From Pomacea canaliculata (Eukaryota > Mollusca > Gastropoda > Architaenioglossa > Ampullariidae): a DNA stretch of 64,000 bases. The notes under the pieces were generated by a model. It was not told the DNA's origin. It ran no database searches and was given only the letters and a program-made list of their open reading frames with translations. The translations under genes and the position numbers were made by a program. Shown piece after piece: positions 49,213-62,000 of this stretch. The stretch's first letter is position 1, and every line of letters starts with the position of its first letter. The DNA lies in the NCBI RefSeq assembly GCF_003073045.1, contig NC_037598.1, positions 13,554,486-13,618,485 on the forward strand, given 5' to 3'.

Positions 49213-51080
49213 ACACTAAGTGCGTGTGCTTTCTACACCCACCCGAAACATCTTGCCATCTCATACTGCCTCATTAGTGCCCGCTGTGTGCTGCCAGATC
49301 ATTTTACCTAAAACATCAAAAAAGCTAATTTCATTCTAGCTTACAGTGTACCTAAAGTATCAGATATCCCCTGCTGGAAAATTGTTTTCTTTCGTGTAGG
49401 CAGTGGTAGGCCGCCGAGATAAAGCACAGTTTTCTTATCGTACTCTGTCGTCTGATTGTGAGAAGGATAAGTGTTGTAAACTTTTTGGTTAGTTCTTGGT
49501 TTTGTAGAGAGAGTGCCTCAATCAAGCAGTGATTTCTCATTAAACTTGACAACTCTCTAGTTTTTTCTGTTCTGTATTTTTTAATGTGCTACACAAAAAC
49601 AAAGGCATTCGGTGATGGCAGCGTGCTCGTAAATATATACATTTTGAGAGTACCTAAGACATTCTATACATAAATGACATAGGAGTGCCGCATGTGCAAA
49701 AAACAAATACATTCTGCATTTAAACATTCGAATATTTGGCTCATCTTCGTCACTGGTCGTCACCCTTTGCGAACCGCAATGATCATTTGGTGCAGTAGTC
49801 CTCATTTGTTCTCTCCATCTAGGAACTTCGCATCCTTTTCTGCCAGCAGAAGTACTTACTGTTAACCCGCTTGTTCATCTGTGCATCTTTTAAATACTTC
49901 CTGCAGAAGGGTGCGAATGAACGGAAGGTTAAAATGGGAAGTTATTCGCCCAGACAGACCAAAATCAAAATAAAGAATTATTGTAAAATTATAACTGCCA
50001 GAAACAAAATAAAAGTTTGGGATCATTTTCTTTGAGAGAATTTTCTAGTTGTGATTATTGTGTTATTATTTGTTGTTGTTATTAGTTTTATTCGGTGTAT
50101 ATATCTAGACCAGTTGGGAGCATTTGACTTTAAAGTGTCCCGTGTGACAAAAAAAAAAATCACCAACTTAACTCTCTCATAGCAACACGCCAACCCTAGT
50201 TTTTTCAACCTTCTGTCTATTGCCATGCTGGAGCTGAACTGGAGTACGCCCTCCCAAGTGTTAGCGCCTCGGTGTTTTTATTGCACGCAAAGCCAGTTGT
50301 GTTGTAAGCCAGCACTTATGTCTGCACTCAGCAACTGACTCTAAAATATCTCTGGTTTTTCGTGTGCCACGAGCTTATCGGCTTATTGATCCTCTCCACT
50401 CAATACGGAACGACTGCTGCTCACGGGTTAAAATAAACTGAACATCGAACCTTTCGGAATCACGGCTTCGGACCGTAGTTGGAGACACGGTGCCCTGTCA
50501 ATCAAAGTCCGTCAGCCATCTTTGAGAATAGAACTCGACGAATGAGTGTCCGTTACTTTTTAAAGACGTTCTTCAACGACATTGAAATCCTGAAAGGATT
50601 TGTTCATCTTCCATGACTACAATATATTTATTCCTTTTGGATACGGCGATACTTTTGCTATGTGTGTGCGTGTGTGTGACAGCGCCACTTTCCACACGCG
50701 TGTGTGTGATTTTGTGAACTGTGAGAAGTAGGCTTACAATCGACGCTGTGTTGCCAAACACGAAACCTGTCTCTGGGTGGGTTTTTTTTTTTTTTTTTTT
50801 TTTACCCATTGATGGATTGTCTAGGTTCAACTTTTGAACTTTTCGCAGGAGTAATACCAGGGTCAACAACGCCGAGTATTGACCGAAAGAGACCGCGAAC
50901 AAGTTTGTTGCGCAGTTTTTTAGGAAATAAAACAACTGTTTCTTTTTACTTTGTTTTCAAGTTGAGAAAATGGAATAATAATTGCTGCCCAGCGAAATCG
51001 GTTTGGGCCAATTATTCAATAAATGTTGTGTCACTTGGTTCAAAAATTCCCTGGTGGTAAAAGAAGAAAACTGAACTGAT
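49213..51080 (+). other. AMDHD1 3' flank and spacer
   Basis: Likely AMDHD1 3' UTR followed by non-coding DNA. AATAAA occurs at 49969-49974. A long T run is at 50782-50803. No exon recognised. Confidence 0.5.
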
Positions 51081-51173
51081 ATGGACGACGTGGGTGTCGT
51101 TGGGATATTAATCTTCTACATCATGGCAGCGTTCTTTTTGGTTCTGGAAATGGATGTAAACATCCGGTACTAG
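51081..51173 (+). CDS. 30-codon hydrophobic upstream ORF
   Basis: ATG GAC GAC GTG opens a frame of 30 codons, MDDVGVVGILIFYIMAAF and on to NIRY, ending in TAG 68 bases before the ATG of the 304-residue frame. The middle is hydrophobic enough to form one membrane helix. If both lie in one transcript it would be a uORF. An alternative is a first exon of a membrane protein, since GAT|GTAAAC could act as a donor. No homologue is recognised with confidence. Confidence 0.3.
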   Translation: MDDVGVVGILIFYIMAAFFLVLEMDVNIRY

Positions 51174-51241
51174 TACAGCAGAACGCACTTTTTTACTTGC
51201 TCTGTTGCCGTTGGTAGTTGGTGCAGTTGCAGAGGTTGACG

Positions 51242-52156
51242 ATGGCTGTGATGTACAAGACTTCGTACGCTCTCCCCAGGTCTACTATGAGCAGCGCAAC
51301 GTTGCCGGCCTTCAAACGCAAGCGCATAGAGCAGTGGTGTGACGAGGTAGCCAAGCACATAATGGCGGGTAGCCTCTGCCAAACCGTCATGGATGACCTA
51401 CCCTTCTACCAAGACAACGCTGCGGATCCCACCTCTCCCAGCACCGACCACACCGCGGCCTCTCGGGGTACGAACGAACTTCAGCTGCCGTCCAGCGGAA
51501 ACGACACTAGTCAACCGACAACACGAGAGAGCTCGTTGAATACCGTCCTCGGTCGACCAACTCGTGCACCGGAAGTCTGTAGCTGGTCTTTGGGTTCAAG
51601 GACGCCTGTCTACAGCCACTACCACGAGCAGCGGCGCAAAGTCGAGCGGTTGGTGCAGGGACTTCCCGTGCATTCGACAGCACGATCCGCTCGAATGCCG
51701 CCTGCAAGCCGCACGCCGCTTATCAGCGCAAGCGCGGAAGTCGTGCGGCTAGCAGAAGTCAGTCCACTGGAATCGTGTCATCAGCAGCAAGGACGATCAA
51801 CCTTCGAGACACAGGCGTCCCGACCTCGGACCAAGGGTCGCCCCCGCATCAGCGGTCTGCAGCGTTCTCCTTCCGAGAATTCGAACTGTTTCTGGTCCCG
51901 ATCGCGGAGTCCAGCTGCCATTGCAAGTCGCCCTCGTGCAAGTCTCGCGTCCAGGTACGGTCTCCGGTCGTCCGCTGATGTTGTCGTCATCGAGGACAAT
52001 GCTCGATGTAGCCACAGCAGTAACCTTCTTGGGTCCGGTAAGTTTCTGACTGGAACGTGTGATGCAGTCAACAAGTCACGACCTGGCCACGTAGCCCATC
52101 GACAACTGTCGGCGAGTAACCGGGGACAGATGATGACCCTACAAGTGCATCCCTAG
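51242..52156 (+). CDS. uncharacterised Ser/Arg/Pro-rich protein, 304 residues, single exon
   Basis: An uninterrupted frame of 305 codons in a block visibly richer in G and C than the AT-rich DNA on both sides, which supports coding use. The first ATG has a fair context (TTGACGATGG). Around residues 22-45 is a charged, helix-like part containing KRKRIEQWCDEVAKHIMAG; the rest is rich in Ser, Arg, Pro, Thr and Gln and looks disordered, with short repeats such as SRSRSP and SRPRA. No signal peptide, membrane helix or known domain is recognised. AATAAA at 52754-52759, about 600 bases after the stop, could end its transcript. It could be an intronless lineage-specific gene, one exon of a larger gene, or a retrocopy. 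Function unknown. Confidence 0.5.
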   Translation: MAVMYKTSYALPRSTMSSATLPAFKRKRIEQWCDEVAKHIMAGSLCQTVMDDLPFYQDNAADPTSPSTDHTAASRGTNELQLPSSGNDTSQPTTRESSLNTVLGRPTRAPEVCSWSLGSRTPVYSHYHEQRRKVERLVQGLPVHSTARSARMPPASRTPLISASAEVVRLAEVSPLESCHQQQGRSTFETQASRPRTKGRPRISGLQRSPSENSNCFWSRSRSPAAIASRPRASLASRYGLRSSADVVVIEDNARCSHSSNLLGSGKFLTGTCDAVNKSRPGHVAHRQLSASNRGQMMTLQVHP

Positions 52157-55100
52157 TCTTCATTGCTCAGAATTACTGGGCCGTTCAAAGTTACTAATTA
52201 AGGACTGCATCAACGTGTACAGTCACTTCTACGCAAAATTCATCCATCTTTCCATTGTGCTGCTTACTCAGTACTGTCTGAGCTAACCGGAAGTTTCTGA
52301 AGTGTGTGTCGATGCCTTATCACTGGTTGCACGACAAATACCGACGTGACTCCGATGTTTCGTTCCCCATTCCTTTCATGACTATCTCTGAACTTTAGAA
52401 GATTTAGAATTGACTCCTATCCAAGGTCTCTGTTTTTAACATCCGGTTTGACAGCTCTAATATCTTGCGTAGGACATAATGCAAGAATTTGTTGTTACAA
52501 TTTACAGCTATATGTTTTACTGACATAACGAACAGAGGAGGGAGCTGGCGTGTAGTTCTTATCTAAAAACATTGGAACTTTCAAACTAAAACATTTTTCT
52601 TCTAGTGATGAGATTTATGTGAGACATTTTTTGTCAACAGTTGTTGAACAGTATGCTATGTCACCATCTTATCGAAAATACACCTGTGTAAACATCATAC
52701 AGACTAGATTTGTGTCATTCATTACCAGCTGAGAGGAAAAACATCTGTGTTGAAATAAAATGTAGTAACCTTGGGCAGCAGATGAAAGCAAGCAAGTCTG
52801 TCATTCAGAAAGTGTGCGAGCCGGCAAAGAAGTGATACACCAATATTCCATTTAAAAGTTTCTGTCAAGTTTCTTGACATTACATCAAACATTAAAGTCT
52901 GTTAAAGCTTCTTTTGCAACATAAAATTCGAAGTTCCTTTCAGGAGTGCTGTCGGTAAAAATCTTACAGCAGTTGTAAACGGACATTTGTTGACTGCTTG
53001 ACATACACCCCACCGAGAAGGAAGATCCTTACATAGAGCTCTCTACTCCCGAGGTTGTTTTATGATGTAGCTGATATACACCCAGCTTATGCTTGACATC
53101 TGAACATTTGAACTCATGTACATCTAATGCAAGACCATGTTTTGAATTTAAAGCCAAGCAAAGTAATGGTGGAACTGAAGACTTCACTGTAATGTCGACG
53201 ATAAATCTTTAAAATACCACACTTATCCACCATGTCATGACATGTGTTGTAAAGAAGGAGGGCGGAAAAGTTAACTCACACGTAAATCTTCATTAGTAAA
53301 TTGAGCACTTGCATGTGATGTACGCTCCTGAAAAGTGAGGAGTAGCTCGGTCTAACAGCCACAGAGGTAGGTCTGTAAGGTAAACGAGAAGAGTTGAGAA
53401 CATTGCTGTACTGAAATAATTTGTCAGTGCTCTGCATGGTTCCTCATGTGTATGTGTGCGTGCTTGGAAAACTCGAAACTGTTCCAAGCTTTGTGCGCGA
53501 GTTCATACGTGCATGTCTGTGTGTGTGTGTCTCCGCTGGCATTTTTAAGTGGTTATGAAATGTTTAGGATAGCAGAGGCTTGGCTGGTGAAAAGAAAAAG
53601 TCAGCTTAACAGAAGTTTTATGAGCACTTTAGCTGTCTGCTTAGAGTTCATAGATAAGTGCTGTACATCCAGCCCCTGGTGATTAGGAGGACAGACAGAA
53701 AAGTACGAATGATTTATGTTACTACAAAATCCTGTAGTCTAGGGGAAGATGTGTGGCAGTATATGAAATAGATGTTGTCATTTATGGCAACCTAATACGA
53801 TGTTATTCTGATTTTTATATCTACATCATCAACCGTTTGTTTAATGGTTGCATTCCGACTGTCAAGGAGATCAGTCTGAAAGGCGAACCTGGTTTATATC
53901 CTCCTCAAGATTCCGACAAAAATTGCTGCATCAAATAACAAATAAATGTGCTATGTGACATACACGAGCTGACGTTTATTTTGAGAGGATCTACAAAAGA
54001 GGGTGTATGTGTACTGTAGCTATTGTGGGCGTGAATTGTCTGCGTAAACGGAAAGTTGATCAGTAAAACTACCCGTTAGTTAGTCTTTGGGTGGGTAGAT
54101 GGGTGTTAATTTGTTGACATTTATTTTTTTCAGCTGGGTGGAAAGTCGTTGTGTTATTGCCGTTTGAATTTTAAAATAATTGTGTATGTATCAGACAAAA
54201 CTTTTTCTTGTTTCCACTGCCATCATCACCATCACTGCCACCACCACAATATATCTTATTATTCCTCTTTGTGCAACTACTCAATCTGTTCTTTTTTCGA
54301 GTGCAGTTACGTTTCCGACCACTGTCTTTAGCTGGTTTTATATAGGACCCAAGAAACTTAAAAAATAAACAAATGCCATTTGACGAACAACGCCCAGTCT
54401 CAACTCGCCATCCGTTTAAAAAAAAAAAGACTTCTAGGCGAGAAGCGAAGGTGGTGATATAAAGAAGGTATAAAATATACATATAGGTGCAGTAGAGAGG
54501 AGTACTGGGCATGCTAGCCAGTTGTGCAAGTGCCAGAATGTTCGTTTGTTACAACTGCGCTCTGAGATCATGGGTTCGGATCTCGACTCGAGACAGTCTG
54601 ATGTTTCGCAGTGTTGGCTACGGAGGGTTTTCACCGGATGCCTTTTAGCCCTCCCCACTCACACACTACCACCATCATCTCTTTTGTAGTGCAAAATCAC
54701 CTTTAGGTGGAAGCACTTTTCTGCCAAAATGAAAATCAACCAACCAACCAACCACAACGAGAGGAGAGAGGCGGGGTTTGTGTGGAGACGATCGAGATAA
54801 CCACAAACTATTATCACGTCCATGAGATAACGAGCTGAGATAACTCGCTTCTGCTCGTCGTACGTCCAACACTGGCAAAAGCGTGTATTTACGCAAAGAC
54901 GATAACTGGAAACGCGTTTGTCTTTATCAATGCCGACATGTCGCAAGACAGATGCGTCCTTCTTTGCATAAAAGAATGTTTCTCAAGCATCACTAATTCA
55001 AACATTTCATTGGGATGATCAGAAAGGCCTATCTCTTAATCAAACAGGTTAATGAGTGATACCGACATGCAACCACGTTATAGTTACGCTTAGTAAGCTG

Positions 55101-55961
55101 CAGTTAATATGAAAGGCTTATGTGTAACTTTCCTGTGTCATCCGTCAGTCGTGGTCGTGCTTCAAGTCTCTTATTCTTCTATGGCATTATTTGATCCGGG
55201 ACGGCGAGCATTAATACCCTGGCCTGATCTTTCTGAAACTGATGCCGCCAGATAAAGACCGGCCGTAATTGTAACCCTCCATATTTGTTCCCCAGTGACA
55301 ATGTCTACACAGGGAGGGTTTTCTTTTTTTCACGCCGATGTTTGTCTCTCTTTTTAAAGCTTTTGTACAAACCGAATTTCAGATGAGACCCAAGGAAACT
55401 GCATGGGATTCTGATGAACTTTACTACTGATGGTTGCAAATTGCCGTATCTCAAAATACCATCGTGTTTTTATTTGTGCGTGTGTGTGTGTGGTGGGGTG
55501 GAGTTAAATTTTGCATCACAGTTTCTGTGCTGTCAGCATTCAAGGAGTGGCTACGGTGGCGCACGTCCTTCCAACCGCTCCCTGATATGCCTCCACAAAG
55601 AAAATTACATTTTAAAAATCAACTGCTGCACCGAGTTTCGTTATATTTGCAATGAGTATACACATAAGCATTTTTATCCACCCAGATACAAAACAGCAGA
55701 AATGTGAGCGCCAGTGGATCATTTCTCTTGTTCTCGTGACGAAGACAGGCGCGGTTACTCGGGAGGAATGCTTGGAATGCTTGCGTTGGCTGGCCCTGAC
55801 CTGAAGGTTTTCAGTTGCTCCAGCTGCATGAGCAGACTAATGACACATCACTTGTAAAATTGACGATTTAATACGTATATTTCATTCATTTTCACCTCGG
55901 GATATATATTTTAGAACAGTCTGTTAAGGCTAGTGGCGATCGCAAGCCCACTATTCGGCAA
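52157..55961. other. spacer with SINE, no conserved gene
   Basis: Ordinary AT-rich DNA apart from one SINE copy (54505-54756), TG runs near 53515-53530 and 55478-55492, and a CAT/CCA tract near 54222-54248. Open frames are short and unrecognised. Confidence 0.5.
54505..54756 (+). repeat. tRNA-derived SINE with (CAAC)n tail
   Basis: A weak A box (CTAGCCAGTTGTG) near 54513 is followed by a clear B box, GGGTTCGGATCTC, near 54569-54581. Then comes a tRNA-unrelated body with GTTGGCTACGGAGGGTTTTC near 54614-54633, and a tail of about four CAAC/CCAA units at 54737-54753. This order is that of a full-length, diverged SINE; no clear target duplication was found. Confidence 0.7.
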
Positions 55962-55986
55962 GCGCATGTGCGAACAACCGGAAGTG
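55962..55986 (+). promoter_or_regulatory. NRF1-like plus ETS-like promoter motifs upstream of FRMD4
   Basis: GCGCATGTGCG (55962-55972) differs by one base from the palindromic NRF1 site GCGCATGCGC, and ACCGGAAGTG (55977-55986) is a perfect ETS-type core. They lie about 110 bases before the proposed first FRMD4 ATG. Such pairs mark TATA-less animal promoters; the assignment to this gene is an inference. Confidence 0.5.
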
Positions 55987-56094
55987 AATAAGAAAAGTCT
56001 CGATGTCAAACCAACAAAAGGTCCTTAAGATCCAATCCTGTGAAAATTTCACGGTCATTTCAGTATTAGCTGGCCGATTTCGTCTTTCACGACC

Positions 56095-59000
56095 ATGTTC
56101 ATAACCAGCCTAATAACTATAGGTGTCAGGATATCTGAATGTGAAGGTAAGTGGGTGATTATTTTTACTGAAACGAAGTCCGTAGCGGCGTATCTTTGAA
56201 CAGAGAAATTTCAATTTATGAATTGCTGTTATTAGCGGGAATAATTTCCACTAATTAATCTTCATACCAACCTCATAAATTCTCACGCTACTTATTGTGA
56301 CTTTTGCCATAACATGTAATTCAAAATTAAGTTTAGTTGGCATTTCCGTCTGAGAGTGGAATGAAAGGAGACGCTTATCGCTTCCAGTCAGTGGAGTGGT
56401 CTAACATGTCGTTTTGAATTTTATTTTCATTGACATGAGGATTTTATGAAATATTTTCTTGCATCATATTAAAAAGCAAAATAAAAAACAATAAGTTTCT
56501 CTTGTCCCGTCCTTTTAGTAGGTTTCAGATGTCTAAATAAGTATAATGAAGTAAATGATGATGATGACGATGTCTATTACAATGCTGGAGAGGATGGTAG
56601 CCTGTTGTTTTCTTTACTTCCACCCACCCCCCTAATTTCCATCATGATAAGTTTACCAGTATCACTATCATGACTTTAATATCTTTTTGTGCATATCTGT
56701 TGCCATTATTATCCAGTCTCTACAGACCAGAAGGTCCACTTTGTATGTCCACTAAATTATAACTTTTGTTACTGTTAAAATCTAGACTAGCCTGTCTTTT
56801 AAAAGTACATTTGTCTGGATTACTTTATATAAATGGTTTTTAAAAGGATATTGATACAGAGATATTTTTATTGCCAAAAGAAAAGAGACTTTAAACTGTA
56901 TTCTAAAAGAATGATATTCTTATCAGTGAGTAATGACAAATTTGCTGCATATTTTGATTTAGAATTTTTTAATTAATAACATCATTGTTATTGCAAAGTA
57001 AGGTTGAGATCCTTTTAATTAAGTGAGAAAAGGGTCAAGCACCTTTTGACCTCAATTTCTTCCTTATCACCAGTGGTTAACATTTTAATCAAAAGCCTGT
57101 TAGCAACAATGGTGAGTTGGTGTGACCACACTTATCCTGCTTTCAAGATGTTATAAGTGTATTGTATGGTCTGTGTGACAATTTTAGAAAATCTGTGTTA
57201 ATGATTTAAAGGACATCTGCTTGTAGAAATAGTAATGTTTTGCTTATCCATCTCTTAAAAGTTACATGAAAGAAACAAGTTTGAATCTTTGTAATCTTCA
57301 ATGACTATTCCTGCATCCTTAAAAAGTAACAAATGTGATGCTGCTGGAAAAATTGCAAGTTATTGAAAGCTGCACTTGGCAAAGGGAATTACAATTTGTC
57401 ATGCCTGTAGAAAAAGCCTGTACCACCATCTTCCTCTCCTCCAAAAAAAAAAAATGCACTGGACATGAATAAAAATATACATATAGCCTTATCTTAACAA
57501 TATTTTTGAACATTTATGCAAGTAAGTAATATACTAATTACTGATTATAAATGGCTATGAATAATTCAGCCTTGCTATATACTCAGTAAATGATACTTTA
57601 GGCGTTGTAGTCAGTGCAGTTGACAACTTTGACTCTTTGCAATTTTTTGCTAATTATGTAGCAGTTTTTTTTAGATGTTCTAGAGTGCTGTGCACAAAAA
57701 GAGAACTTTCTGCAAAAATGCTATGTGTCATTAAAAGGCTAGTTCTCTGGTGGTTAAAAATTTCAGATCTTGACCTTCTAAAAGGTACTAATTTTCCTTC
57801 TAGTATGGTGAACCTTGTGCCATCCAGCATTTGACATAAGGAAGTTAGGGTGCTGGTTTTGTTTGACAATAAATTAAAAGAGGAACTTTACCATTCAGAT
57901 CAGTTAATGTGATCTCATGGCTTTGGTGTTTGTTGCTCCAAATTTGCTGGTTTAAGCTGTCGACTATTTAGGCCAGATTATTTAATATCAACATATAATT
58001 TGCATTATTTTTTTAATACTCACATCATAGTTCAACCTTTTATTTAATAACTAATGCTTTTGATTATTCATTGTCTAATATTGCTCAAAATCAGAAGAGA
58101 TATAAATTTTTCACTTCAAGATCTATTATTTGTGCTTTTCTGTATTTGAAAGGTGTTTGTAAGATTCTTCATTTCATTTTTCTCCTTTCTGCAAAATTTG
58201 GTGGATTCAGTGAAATATTGCTTAGATATGTTTTCATTTAATGGTTTAAGATACCCAAGAAGGAAAATAGTCAGAACAAACACTGTTGGCCCCCCCTATT
58301 TTTTTTTGTTCTTATGTTGGAATGTGACTGTCAGTTATCACAGTTAAATGTTAGTCAGTTTTTATAAACATTCATTTAATTCAAATTGATTCATTACTGA
58401 ATAGCTGTTTAAGTAGGGTTTTTTTTTTTAGCTTGTGGAAATGTAGATATTTGAACAGCTTATTTCCTGATGTTTACTCAATAGTTACTTATACAATATT
58501 TATACTACATTTTATATATATATAAAGGCCTAGGAAATTTATGATTTCTAAAAGTACTTCTTTGCTTTAAGGCAATGCTGAGCTCTTGCCATTTCTAATA
58601 TTTAGTTCAGGCTTATTTTGGTTTTCTGTCATTCTACATGTCTTGTTAGTAGGATGACAGCTCTTCCCACAGTTGTTTGAGTCTGAATTTGCTGAAAACT
58701 GTTTGTCGTTTTGTTTGCCAACCCAGAGATTGTGATCAAGGAGGTGGTTAGATGTTTCGTTTGTTTTGTCCACCAGCCAGACCCAAAGAATTGCTTCAGA
58801 GTCTGGTTACTTGCATACAGGCAGACTGTGCTCTGTCTTTGCTGTTGACAATGCAGGTGATCATACTAGTTAGCAAGCTGCTTCCAGAAACAGACATTGA
58901 TACATGAGTGTAGTTTATAATCACAGGCATCAACTTACCAGTGCTTGTCGGCATCCTGAATAACAGGTCAATGTAAGCAATTGAGAGACATTTCATTCAG

Positions 59001-62000
59001 TCTTCGGTCTTGTATCCTGAGAGCAACAGCTCTGACACACAAAGGCAGAGAAAAGAACTGAAGAGGCCCAGAAGAAATGGCCTCACAGCTCTTGATGAGT
59101 GGACTTAAAAACAGGAAGGATCCAAATGCAGCGCCATACAGTGTTAACCTCATGCATGGACACAGTGTGGTTATACTAAATGAAACCAGTTCCAAGGATG
59201 ACATATAAGACTGCTGAAAGCTTTTGTTTTTGGCTGTCTTTTTGTTCGTAGTGCTTCACACTGAGGGGAGTTATGTGGGTAACAAACTGAACTGGTGTGA
59301 TCAGTTCTGCAGGTTTATTTTTATACTGTAGCAAGGAGCTTCAAACACCTGCTACAATTTATCACAAAATGATTTGAGAAGGAAGATGAGAGGAAGTGTC
59401 CTTGCTCTGGTTGTATTACTGTTCATTTACAGTTTATATGTGTTTAATAGGTATATGCTTTAATAATTGACTAACATTCATATTGATTATGTCACTGATA
59501 AACATGTATAAGTAGCGTGCTCATGCTTCATATCCTGTGCTTGTTATTACAGAAATGAAGTGTATGGAGTCATTCTTTCTAAATGCTTCTATAGTCATTC
59601 CTCTATCCTACTTTTGAATAATTTTTGCATTCTGTGTCCAAAAACAATGGAGGAAGAATTGCACATTATCTATCCATGTATGTTCCTCAGGGATCAGTTT
59701 TAGATTTTATTTCCTTTTTTATGATGGGTTACCCACTTCACTCATTTTCATTTTTTTTTTTCTGTTCCCATCCTCATGCTGTTTGATGCTGGAACAGCAC
59801 AAAATTGTTCGAAAGAAACTCAGTAAATTTCTAAGCTGGTGACCAGGCAGACCTCACTTAGTTTCTGCACCCCACCCACTCCTTCCTGAACTGCTAGACC
59901 TTGGCTTTTGTGCCAAACCTTAGCTGCGCAAACTTAAGATGTGGCTTACTTAAACCTTTAGTTGTTAGAAATTTTAAAACATGGCTTTTTCTTAAACAAA
60001 AACTAAAACAGATTTCATGGGTTTTTAATTAGACATGACATTTTAAGCTTTAAGGATTCTTCTTAGCTGGGTTGTATTTTTTTAAAAAGTTCTCTTCCTC
60101 TCACCTAATGCACCTCTGATGTCTCCTTGCCTTGATATCTGCTCCTCCTCTCGCCATCTATCTTATTCTCCCAAGTTAAAGTACTCTGCATCTGCATTTG
60201 GCACCCTCACTGCCCACCTGTAACTTTAGTTTTTCCGTTTTTTTATATAATTGTTGTTGTTCTGTTCCAGATGAATGAGGGCGCAAAACACAAATCATTC
60301 TTCTGGATGAGAGGCGGCTAGACATTCTGTACAGGTATGGGGCTCACTGTCTTAAATTCTGCAGTCATAAATAGGCAGATAACAATGTATGCTGCAAATG
60401 ATATCTTCCCCCCCCTCCCCCAGGGTGCTTTGTAGCTATGACTGTTTGCTGGGTGCAGTTGGTAATAGTTCTGTATTTAGTAAAACAAGCTGTTATGCTT
60501 ATACGGTTTCTAATGTATTAATAATGCAAAGTAAGATGAACCATATTCTGTATAGTTCATGTTGTCCTATTCAGTCACCAGTTAGATGTGGTTTTTTAAC
60601 TGCATTCATGTTCAAGTAAATTGTAAATAGTTTATTATCATTTTTGATGTTTCATATGAATGTCTTGGCCTTTTGGTACTGTTTAGAAAAATTAAAGGTA
60701 AGAAAACTACATAGAGATGTATCTTAACCATTTAAACAGCTGTGCAGTAAAATGTAGAGGTGTGCTATTCTGCATCTAAAATGTCAATGTAATTAATGAA
60801 ATTGCTTGGTAACTTTGCCAACTGATGGGAAATTTCTGTTTTCATTTTAAATACATAGGAACATTTTGTGTGTTTTTCACAGCCAAAACTCTACACATTT
60901 GAACTTCTGGATCTTGTGGCATCCCACTTCAAATTGCAAGAAAAACACTATTTTGGACTAGCTTTTCTGGATGAAACGTGAGTAAAATAAGTTACTGATT
61001 GATTGCTGCAATCAATAAATTAACAGACATTTTAAAAATGAGACACTTTTTGATTCTATAAAAAGGGTTAGGCTTAATGAGATATATCTGTATTGCTCAT
61101 GAAGTTTTCTTAATTATGTCCAGGTGAATTATGCCAGAATTTCACTGTTTACCTGTACATGAGGCATTAGCCTCATTATGATAGCCATTTTAATGTCTTT
61201 TCATGTTAGTCTGTTATTTTATAAGGCATTTTCCCCATGTCCACCCTCTTCAATAATTTTTATGCAGGTCACTTGTGTATGAAACAAGCATTAGAAGTCT
61301 CAAAGCCCTCAGTTCTCAGCAGATGAAATAAGTGATCCAACTGTAGCATTGTGTGACAGCATATTCTTTTAGCAGAGTGGGCTCCTATTTTTTAGAAGTG
61401 CATCAGGTTTCTTTTTAAATTTTTTTAACTTTAAACTTTAAAGTAAGATAAAGGTAAAATCATCTCCTATTTTTTATTAGGTGTCGGTATTTATGTGAAG
61501 GCAGTGCCCATCTCTTTCCCCATCCCTCAGTGGAGTCAGGTTCCTATTTCTGACAGCTAGGTTGACTTTGGGCTAATTCGCTGTGCCACAGGGTATTAAC
61601 GTACTAGTGCACCTCCAGGTTTGGATGCCAGTACTCTAAACCAGTAAGTTATCTGCTTCCCCATCTAAATAGTAGCATACATATTAACAGTTACTTTTGC
61701 AGATCACATTTCAACTGGTTACATGGAGAAAAGAAAGTTTTGGATCATGACTTCCCAAGGAAAAGTGGAGTTCTTCAGTTACATTTCTCTGTCCGGTTAG
61801 TATATTTCTCTACAGTTTTTGACTAATTTGGTTAATGGATTTTATTTTTCTAAAATAACCTGCATTAGCAAGAAAACTTTCTGGGCACAGGTATTTGTGT
61901 CAGTCATTCCTATATCCCATGTTGTTTCACAAAGCCTACCATAAAGTTTATACTGTTGTGAAGCTTGTAAGGGCTCAGAGGGCAACAAGGAGCATTGTTA

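Noticed and set aside
54560-54590. Possible tRNA gene from the B-box match
   Set aside because: The A box is weak, no cloverleaf closes, and the sequence continues into a SINE body and CAAC tail.
60271-60321. MNEG... start at the first AG of FRMD4 exon 2
   Set aside because: That frame stops after 16 codons, and the conserved RKTQIILLDERRL frame is reached better from acceptor 60279 with the upstream exon.
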